Positions 5,521 to 10,174 of a DNA stretch of 10,174 nt are shown here, one piece after another (positions within the stretch are counted from its first letter, which is position 1; every line of letters starts with the position of its first letter). Made by a program: the position numbers and the translations under genes. The stretch lies in assembly GCA_022865725.1 (NCBI GenBank), contig JALHTP010000262.1, forward strand, positions 1 to 10,174, in the 5' to 3' direction. The stretch comes from Methyloceanibacter sp. (GTDB lineage: Bacteria; Pseudomonadota; Alphaproteobacteria; Rhizobiales; Methyloligellaceae). Under the pieces are notes generated by a model. It was not told the DNA's origin, did no database searches, and worked only from the letters and a program-made list of their open reading frames with translations.

Positions 5521-6570
5521 CTAGCCTTGCGGGATGCGGCCGGTGTTCTTGCCCAATTGTTTGACGGCGGCGACCTCGCGGGCCCATTCCCTGAAGGGGC
5601 GGGCCGGCGTTCCGCCCATGCGCGCGCCCGGCAAGACGTCATTCTTGACATGAGCCATGCCGGCGATCTGCGCTCCGTCTCCGATTTTGACGTGCTCCAC
5701 AATGCCGGACTGAGCGCCCATGATGACAAAATCACCGAGCTGCGCCGACCCGGCGATCCCCGACTGGGCGATGATGACGCAATGGCGGCCGATGACGACG
5801 TTGTGGGCGATCTGCACCAGGTTATCGATCTTGGTTCCTTCGCCGATCACGGTATCCATGAGGAAGCCGCGGTCGACGGTCGAATTGGCTCCAATCTCGA
5901 CATCGTCTCCGATTATGACGCGGCCGACCTGCGGAATCTTGATATGCCCCTCGGCGCTCATGGCATAGCCGAACCCGTCCTGCCCGATGCGTACGCCGGA
6001 ATGAAGGATCACGCGCTCGCCGATCAAGGCATGGGTAACGGCCGCGCCTGCACCGATATAGCAGTTCCGTCCCACGAAGACGCGATAGCCGACGATGGCG
6101 CCCGCGGCGATGGCCGTGCCGGCGCCGATCCGCGCCTCCCGGCCGACAATGGCCCCCGGCTCGATGGTGACATTTTCGGCAATCTCCGCGGTCGGATGGA
6201 CGAGCTTTCCTTCCGCGTTCGCAGCCGCTCCCGTGGCCGTCGGCTGAAGAGATTCGGGGTATAGCAGCCCAACGGCAATGGCGAAGGCGCGATGCGGCGC
6301 ATCGGTCATGACCGCCGCCGCGCCCAGTGGCACGAGACTGGCGTCCCGGTGCTTGATGAGACAGGCGGCAGCATGCGTCTCCGCCAGCTGGACGGCATAT
6401 TTGCGGCTGGCACAAAAGGTGAGATGCGTTCGCGTCGCCAGATGCAGGGGACGCAAGTCGTCGATCTCTCTTTCCCCGTCGCCAAGCTCAACGAGTTCGG
6501 CGCCGGTCGCTTCCACTATCACCCTCAGAGCATAGGGTCCGCCGCGCTGGAAAAAACCCGGATGCTGCAT
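5521..6570 (-). CDS. lpxD: UDP-3-O-acylglucosamine N-acyltransferase LpxD
   Basis: A 349-residue LpxD, which adds the N-linked 3-hydroxyacyl chain to UDP-3-O-acylglucosamine in lipid A synthesis on the cytoplasmic side. An N-terminal uridine-binding domain (about 1-110) is followed by left-handed beta-helix hexapeptide repeats (about 122-315; for example VTIEPGAIVGREARIGAGTA) and a C-terminal helix (PFREWAREVAAVKQLGK). Hallmarks are VRIGQDGFGYA (193-203), KIPQVGRVIIGDDVEIGANS (211-230) and DNLVQIAHNVVIG, whose His256 is the expected catalytic base. ATG at 6570 gives the normal short N-terminus ending in PGFF; GGAG upstream is only 2 bases away, which is tight, and an ATG at 6666 would add 32 unconserved residues. 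Usual neighbours (bamA, fabZ, lpxA, lpxB) are absent, so it is a solitary or second copy. It converges with the cyclase. Confidence 0.9.
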   Translation of the reverse strand: MQHPGFFQRGGPYALRVIVEATGAELVELGDGEREIDDLRPLHLATRTHLTFCASRKYAVQLAETHAAACLIKHRDASLVPLGAAAVMTDAPHRAFAIAVGLLYPESLQPTATGAAANAEGKLVHPTAEIAENVTIEPGAIVGREARIGAGTAIAAGAIVGYRVFVGRNCYIGAGAAVTHALIGERVILHSGVRIGQDGFGYAMSAEGHIKIPQVGRVIIGDDVEIGANSTVDRGFLMDTVIGEGTKIDNLVQIAHNVVIGRHCVIIAQSGIAGSAQLGDFVIMGAQSGIVEHVKIGDGAQIAGMAHVKNDVLPGARMGGTPARPFREWAREVAAVKQLGKNTGRIPQG

Positions 6571-6926
6571 GTCTCCGAGGTTGATGCAATCCGTGGGTTG
6601 ACCCAGCGGTGGGATGGGCAGGCTAGACGTGGGAATGATGGCGTTGATGGGGCCCCTCGCGAGCAAAAGCGGATCGTCAGTTCGCGTCCGCGGGCCCGTT
6701 CGGCGTCTTCAGATTTCAGGAAAGAGATGTCGTGCTGGTGGTCGGCCCGATAATCTTACCGTCGGTCTAAGTCCGCGCCTATTGCTAGGCGCGCCGGTGC
6801 CGATCACTATGGGCGTCGGTACGCCGCGGCGCAAGCTCGATCTGGCGCAGTTTGGCCCTCCGAGTAGCGGAGACCTAAAAGTCCTCCCTGCACCGCGTGC
6901 ATAGTTCGTCCTTCGAGGTCTCATCG
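6571..6926. other. Intergenic region without a recognisable gene; two hairpins
   Basis: This region separates divergent lpxD and the glycosyltransferase, so it must hold both promoters, but I see no convincing -35/-10 pair. Short open frames on both strands lack ribosome sites and family likeness. Two inverted repeats stand out: CGCGCCTA-TTGC-TAGGCGCG (6774-6793, 8-base-pair stem) and GGCGT-CGGT-ACGCC (6812-6825). Neither is followed by a T-run. GAGG at 6915-6918 is the likely ribosome site of the next gene. Confidence 0.4.
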
Positions 6927-7766
6927 GTGATCGCAACCCATTTAGGCAACTGGCAGCTCCGCGATACCGAGCGGATCATCACCGGCAATCGAGATCTGCT
7001 CGGCGAGACGCATCTCCTCGTCGGCATGACGCGCATCCGCAACGAGGCGCTGATCCTGCCCGACACGCTGGATTATCTCGGCAGCCAGGTCGATGCGATC
7101 GTCGCCTATGACGATGCCAGCACGGATGAGACCGTCGAGATCCTCCGCGCGCATCCGAAGGTCGCGCTGATCGTGGCGAACGGGGCATGGGAGCAAGACG
7201 TCGAAGCGCGCAAGCTCGCCGAGGGCCGCCATCGCGGTCTGCTGCTGGAGATGGCGCGCGAGCAGCTGCCGCATGACTGGATGCTGTGCTTCGACCCCGA
7301 CGAGCGGATCACGGGGGATTTGCGAGGCTTCTTGGAAGGGCCGGGCGCGGAGGAGTGCGACAGCGTCAAGGTCAAGCTGTTCGACGCCTATCTGACGCAA
7401 GCGGATTGCGCGCCCTATCGCTCAGACTTGCCGCTGCTCGACTTTCGCCGCTTCTACGGTCCGGAGCAGCGCGACATTCTCATGCTGTGGCGCAACCGGT
7501 CCGAGATCAGTTTTGCTGAGCGCGGCCGCGTGCCGGCGGGACTCGGACGGGTCAAGACCGATCTCTATTGCCAGCATTACGGCAAGGCGCTCTCGGTCGA
7601 TCACTGGGAAGAGACCTGCGACTATTACATCAAGCACTTCCCGTTCGAGACCTATGGCAAGAAATGGACCGAGCGCAAAGGCCAGGCCATCCACACCGAG
7701 TCGGATTTCAAGCGACCGCTCTATGCCTGGGGCGAGGCGCTCTTCGCTAACGCCGTCCCGATGTGA
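6927..7766 (+). CDS. Glycosyltransferase family 2-like protein
   Basis: A 279-residue cytoplasmic protein with a GT-A nucleotide-sugar fold. Residues 35-40 (TRIRNE) and 61-67 (YDDASTD) match the 'vrNE...v.DD.StD.T' pattern of the Glyco_tranf_2_4 group, and FDPDER (122-127) is the DxD-type metal site. The C-terminal part is rich in aromatic and charged residues (HYGKALSVDHWEETCDYYIK) and may bind the acceptor. No membrane helix is seen, so it may act with a separate membrane partner; donor and acceptor cannot be told. GTG at 6927 is preferred because GAGG lies 8 bases upstream; an in-frame GTG at 6897 would add ten residues but has no ribosome site. It stands alone. Its distance from lpxD makes a lipopolysaccharide role possible but unproven. 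Confidence 0.8.
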   Translation: MIATHLGNWQLRDTERIITGNRDLLGETHLLVGMTRIRNEALILPDTLDYLGSQVDAIVAYDDASTDETVEILRAHPKVALIVANGAWEQDVEARKLAEGRHRGLLLEMAREQLPHDWMLCFDPDERITGDLRGFLEGPGAEECDSVKVKLFDAYLTQADCAPYRSDLPLLDFRRFYGPEQRDILMLWRNRSEISFAERGRVPAGLGRVKTDLYCQHYGKALSVDHWEETCDYYIKHFPFETYGKKWTERKGQAIHTESDFKRPLYAWGEALFANAVPM

Positions 7767-7780
7767 GCGAGCGATGAAAG

Positions 7781-7808
7781 CGGGACGGCAGCTCGCGCCG
7801 CCGTCCCG
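7781..7808. terminator. Strong convergent hairpin
   Basis: CGGGACGGC (7781-7789) and GCCGTCCCG (7800-7808) form a perfect 9-base-pair GC-rich stem with a 10-base loop. It lies between the stop of the glycosyltransferase (plus) and the stop of the LTXXQ protein (minus), the expected place for a bidirectional terminator. On the minus strand it is followed by CTTTC; there is no true U-run on either strand. Confidence 0.65.
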
Positions 7809-7815
7809 TGTTGCC

Positions 7816-8427
7816 TCACTCCTCCGACGGCGGGGGAGCCTCGTCGGTTGAGTTCGGCGCGTCCGCGCCAGGCTTGTCGCCCCGATCGGGGGAGGGCGGA
7901 GCGAAATCGGGTCGCGGCCCATGAGCGAAACGCGCGCGGAATCTTGCCTCGAGCTCGACAACCTTGTTGAGCTGGTCCGGCGTGAGCTTGGCTTTGAGAG
8001 CATCGACCGCTTTCAGCAGATCTTCCGCGCTCTTGGCCCGGGCGATCGCATTGTCGGCGAGACGCTGAGCCAGCGCGAACGGCTCCTGGCTGTCAGTGCC
8101 TTGGGCCGACGCATCGGGACGCGGCGGCAGCGTCGCCACGGCAAGCAGGGAATCGGTGAAATCGCGCCAGGCATCGAGCTGGTTGGCGCGGATGCCGATC
8201 TCGGTCTCCATCGCGCTCAGTTTCTTGGCGAGGACATCGGGACCGGGCCTGTCATGCCAGCCGTGCCCGAAGCCGGGCCCCCGGTGAGGGACGTCGCAGC
8301 GGGCCATCTTGCCGCCGCCATACCAGGAGGACCTTGGGCCCATTCCGTGGGACGGCTCGCCCCAGGCCGTTGTGAGCAGCGCGAGACTTCCGAGGCCGAG
8401 GACCGCCACGACCAGGATCGCGACCAT
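7816..8427 (-). CDS. Spy/CpxP-like periplasmic LTXXQ-motif protein; N-terminus disturbed
   Basis: A 203-residue exported protein. Residues 3-21 are a hydrophobic signal-peptide core. Two helical segments follow: IGIRANQLDAWRDFTDSLLA (78-97), which matches the first LTXXQ-type repeat, and LKAKLTPDQLNKVVELEARF (144-163) with a clear LTPDQ. The tail is Pro/Asp-rich. Spy and CpxP are periplasmic chaperone-like sensors induced by envelope stress. The ATG at 8427 has no ribosome site and gives a signal peptide without a basic n-region. An ATG at 8446 has AAGGA 9 bases upstream but is out of frame by one; removing one C from the CCCC run (plus-strand GGGG 8431-8434) would join them and give MNNSPKMVAIL, a normal n-region. 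The true gene is therefore probably 7816-8446 with a one-base insertion or a sequence error. It is divergent from the two-component genes. Confidence 0.75.
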   Translation of the reverse strand: MVAILVVAVLGLGSLALLTTAWGEPSHGMGPRSSWYGGGKMARCDVPHRGPGFGHGWHDRPGPDVLAKKLSAMETEIGIRANQLDAWRDFTDSLLAVATLPPRPDASAQGTDSQEPFALAQRLADNAIARAKSAEDLLKAVDALKAKLTPDQLNKVVELEARFRARFAHGPRPDFAPPSPDRGDKPGADAPNSTDEAPPPSEE

Positions 8428-8446
8428 CTTGGGGAGAGTTGTTCAT

Positions 8447-8664
8447 GTTCGAGCGTCCTTGAGCTGTTGCTATGGCTTTCCGTCTAGCTGGCGAAGTTGG
8501 CGCGGCTTGGTCCCGGCATGTCCGAATGTTGCTGCCCCGAGGAAATTTGTGTCGAAACGTTGCTTGGCCCCCAAGTTGCTGGTTTTCGTCACAAAAATGG
8601 GCTCGTTGAACCGGGGATTGCGAGGTTAGAAGAGAATGGCAAGGTCCTTCCCGCGTCAGGCACG
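8447..8664. promoter_or_regulatory. Divergent control region with four GTTGCT repeats
   Basis: This 218-base region lies between the LTXXQ gene and the response regulator. GTTGCT occurs at 8466-8471, 8528-8533, 8559-8564 and 8575-8580, all on the plus strand, with start-to-start distances of 62, 31 and 16. The second and third share a longer context (CGAA-two bases-GTTGCT, then a C-rich run). CTTGG-CCC-CCAAG (8563-8575) is a small palindrome joining the third and fourth. OmpR-type regulators usually bind direct hexamer repeats, so these are candidate sites for the adjacent regulator. TTGAAC at 8606-8611 and TTAGAA at 8626-8631 resemble promoter boxes but their 14-base spacing is short. Confidence 0.4.
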
Positions 8665-9392
8665 ATGAACTCCACCCCCCAGCGCATTCTCGTCGTCGAC
8701 GACGATCCGGAAATCCGCAAGCTGCTCGCCCGCTATATCGAGAGCCAGGGCTTCCGCGTGCTGCTGGCGGCAAACTGCCGGGAGCTGCGCGACCGGCTCG
8801 CCACCAATCACATCGACCTCATCGTGCTCGACGTGATGCTGCCTGACGGCTCGGGCCTCGACATGTGCCGCGACCTGCGGGCGCAGCGCTCGAGCGTGCC
8901 CATCATTCTGCTTACGGCGCTGAAGGAGGACGTCGACCGCATCATCGGGCTCGAGATCGGGGCGGACGATTATCTCGGCAAGCCGTTCAACCCGCGCAGC
9001 TCATCGCGCGCGTGCGCGCGGTGCTGCGCCGCCGCGCCGAGGCCCTGCCGCCGGCGAGTCAGGCCAAGCTCTATCGCTTCGAGGGGTTCACCGCCGATCC
9101 GCAGACACGGCGCGTCACCGATCCGCAAGGCGGCGACGTCGAGCTGACCGGCGCCGAGTTCGATCTGCTCAAGACCTTCCTCGAGCTGCCGGGCCGCGTC
9201 TTGTCGCGCGATCAGCTGCTCGATCTCACGCGCGGCCGCGACGGCGACGTGCTCGACCGCTCCATCGACGTGCTGGTCAGCCGGCTTCGCCGCAAGCTGG
9301 CCGAGAGCGGGGCCGCGCCGCTGTTCAAGACGGTGCGCAACGGCGGCTATCAGCTCGCGGCGAAAGTCGAGACCCAGGATCCCGCGCCATGA
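8665..9392 (+). pseudogene. OmpR-family response regulator, interrupted by a one-base deletion
   Basis: The receiver domain is in one frame and the DNA-binding domain in another. Residues 1-111 (from ATG 8665) are a complete receiver: acidic pocket Asp12-Asp13-Asp14 in ILVVDDD, phosphoacceptor Asp56 in LIVLDVMLPDG, Thr84 in ILLTA and Lys106 in GKPF. At 8997-8998 the family's usual NPRELIARVRAVLRR is broken: after NPR the frame must shift to resume at QLIARVRAVL. The DNA reads CCGCGCAGCTC where CCGCGCGAGCTC is expected, so one G is missing. The second frame carries a full winged-helix domain (ELTGAEFDLLKTFLELPGRV, then DRSIDVLVSRLRRKL, ending FKTVRNGGYQL). Unrepaired, translation gives the receiver plus about 50 unrelated residues, ending at about 9147. 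The stop at 9392 overlaps the kinase ATG (ATGA). Only a weak AGG lies 4 bases before the start. Both halves are fully family-like, so the break is recent or a sequence error. Confidence 0.85.
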
Positions 9393-10174
9393 ATACCTTG
9401 CGCGTCAAGATCGCCGTGCTGATGGTGATCGTCATCGTCTCGGTCGTGTTCTCGCTGACGATGGTGCTGTTCTATCTGCTCGGGCCGCCCAAGCGTGTGC
9501 ATTCGCTCGCCCCCGTGGCGCAGCAGGTCGAGACGCTTCTCCGTGTCGTCAATACAGGCAGCACGGCCATAGAACTCGTCCCGCAGCCGGCGTCGGGCCG
9601 CGTCCTTGAAGGCTTCACGCAAAGGCTGCGCGATGCGCTCGCGGCGTGGATGTTGCCGTTACCATTTCGCGCGATGGCTGGCGCGCCCCGCTGATGGTCT
9701 CGGTGCCGGTCAAGGACCGGGGCTGGCTCGCCTTCCCGATCACCGATTTGCCGCCGCAAGGCGTGCCCTGGAAAGGCCTGCTCAGATGGCTTCTCCTGAT
9801 CACCTTCGGCGCCACCGCCATCGCCGTGTTCGTGGCCAACCGCATGGTGCGGCCGCTGGCGCTGCTCGAAAGCGCGGTGGAGTCCGTCGGCCCCGATGGC
9901 GTGCTTCCTTCTCTGTCCGAGCGCGGACCGGCCGAGGTGAGGGCGACCGCCAAGGCGTTGAACTCGCTCTCCGCGCGGCTGAAAGCGGCGATGGAAAGCC
10001 GCATGCGCCTCGTCGCGGCGGCCGGTCACGACCTGCGCACGCCGATCACCCGCATGCGGCTCAGGGCCGAATTCGTCGAGGATGAGGAGGAGCGGGCGCG
10101 CTGGCTCACCGATCTCGACGAGCTGGAGCGGATCGCCGACAGCGCGATCCTGCTGGTGCGCGAGGAATCCGGCA
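9389..10174 (+). pseudogene. EnvZ/CpxA-type sensor histidine kinase, frameshifted and cut by the window edge
   Basis: It begins with ATG at 9389, overlapping the regulator stop by four bases (ATGA). TM1 spans about residues 7-31, followed by a short periplasmic part. The first frame is natural to EGFTQRLRDALAA and then reaches a stop at about 9694. The continuation is one frame over: VDVAVTISRDGWRAPLMVSV from 9646, with no stop to the window end. One base is missing at about 9640-9646. The second frame holds TM2 (about 9778-9840), a HAMP-like NRMVRPLALLESAVESVG and the H-box AAAGHDLRTPITRMRLRAEF with the phospho-accepting His at 10027-10029. The catalytic ATPase domain lies beyond the edge. 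The short periplasmic part and H-box style match kinases paired with OmpR-type regulators. As it stands the first frame would yield only about 100 residues with one membrane segment. Confidence 0.82.

Noticed and set aside
5488..6264. 258-codon plus-strand open frame with repeating Asp/Gly/Ala
   Set aside because: The apparent repetition mirrors the hexapeptide repeats of lpxD on the other strand.
6614..6936. Short open frames on both strands between lpxD and the glycosyltransferase
   Set aside because: No ribosome sites, skewed Arg/Pro composition and no recognisable motif.
7921..8487. 188-codon plus-strand frame opposite the LTXXQ gene
   Set aside because: No ribosome site or family likeness; the minus strand has a signal peptide and LTPDQ motif.
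8990..9005. Programmed ribosomal frameshift in the response regulator
   Set aside because: No slippery heptamer or strong downstream structure is evident, and one missing G explains the break more simply.
1..10174. CRISPR array, tRNA, insertion sequence or phage attachment site
   Set aside because: I saw no regularly spaced direct repeats, no cloverleaf-like segment, no transposase frame and no terminal inverted repeats with target duplications.

Overview
The window reads as chromosomal DNA of a GC-rich alphaproteobacterium, most likely of the Hyphomicrobiales (Rhizobiales, Bradyrhizobiaceae/Xanthobacteraceae/Beijerinckiaceae side). The reasons are strong G/C preference at third codon positions, the order DUF4164 - zapA - 6S RNA - YmdB-type phosphoesterase - YebC, a soluble class III cyclase of a type common in that order, and a REP-like palindrome pair of the 'CTTCGAGACG...CTCCTCAGGGTGAGG' type that I recall from Bradyrhizobium and Rhodopseudomonas. 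Family and taxon statements rest on remembered sequence patterns; no search was run.

Layout. Positions 1-818 (minus) hold a thiamine-phosphate-synthase-like TIM barrel, coupled by a 4-base overlap to the start of an exported Sel1/TPR-like protein that runs off the left edge. A divergent intergenic region (819-1045) leads to a plus-strand cell-division/growth block: DUF4164 coiled-coil protein, ZapA, 6S RNA (about 1799-1956, supported by several helices I could pair by hand) and a YmdB/TIGR00282 phosphoesterase. The 5-formyltetrahydrofolate cyclo-ligase gene that often follows 6S RNA is absent. A head-to-head REP-like pair (2908-2993) and a small unknown minus-strand gene (3003-3251) separate this block from yebC and a class III adenylate cyclase with its catalytic residues intact. 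A solitary lpxD (minus) converges on the cyclase. After 327 bases with no recognisable gene come a family-2-like glycosyltransferase, a strong convergent hairpin, a periplasmic Spy/CpxP-like LTXXQ protein (minus) and, divergent from it, an OmpR-type response regulator plus EnvZ/CpxA-type histidine kinase that runs off the right edge.

Main points of interest. The Spy-like / regulator / kinase set has the same layout as E. coli cpxP-cpxRA (exported LTXXQ protein divergent from its two-component system), so a cell-envelope stress circuit is a reasonable inference. The shared 218-base intergenic region carries four copies of GTTGCT. All three genes of this locus show evidence of a single-base frame disruption (about 8431-8434, 8997-8998 and 9640-9646), while every other gene in the window is intact. 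The protein sequence on both sides of each break is well preserved, so the choice is between very recent inactivation and local sequence error. I found no CRISPR array, insertion sequence, tRNA or rRNA.
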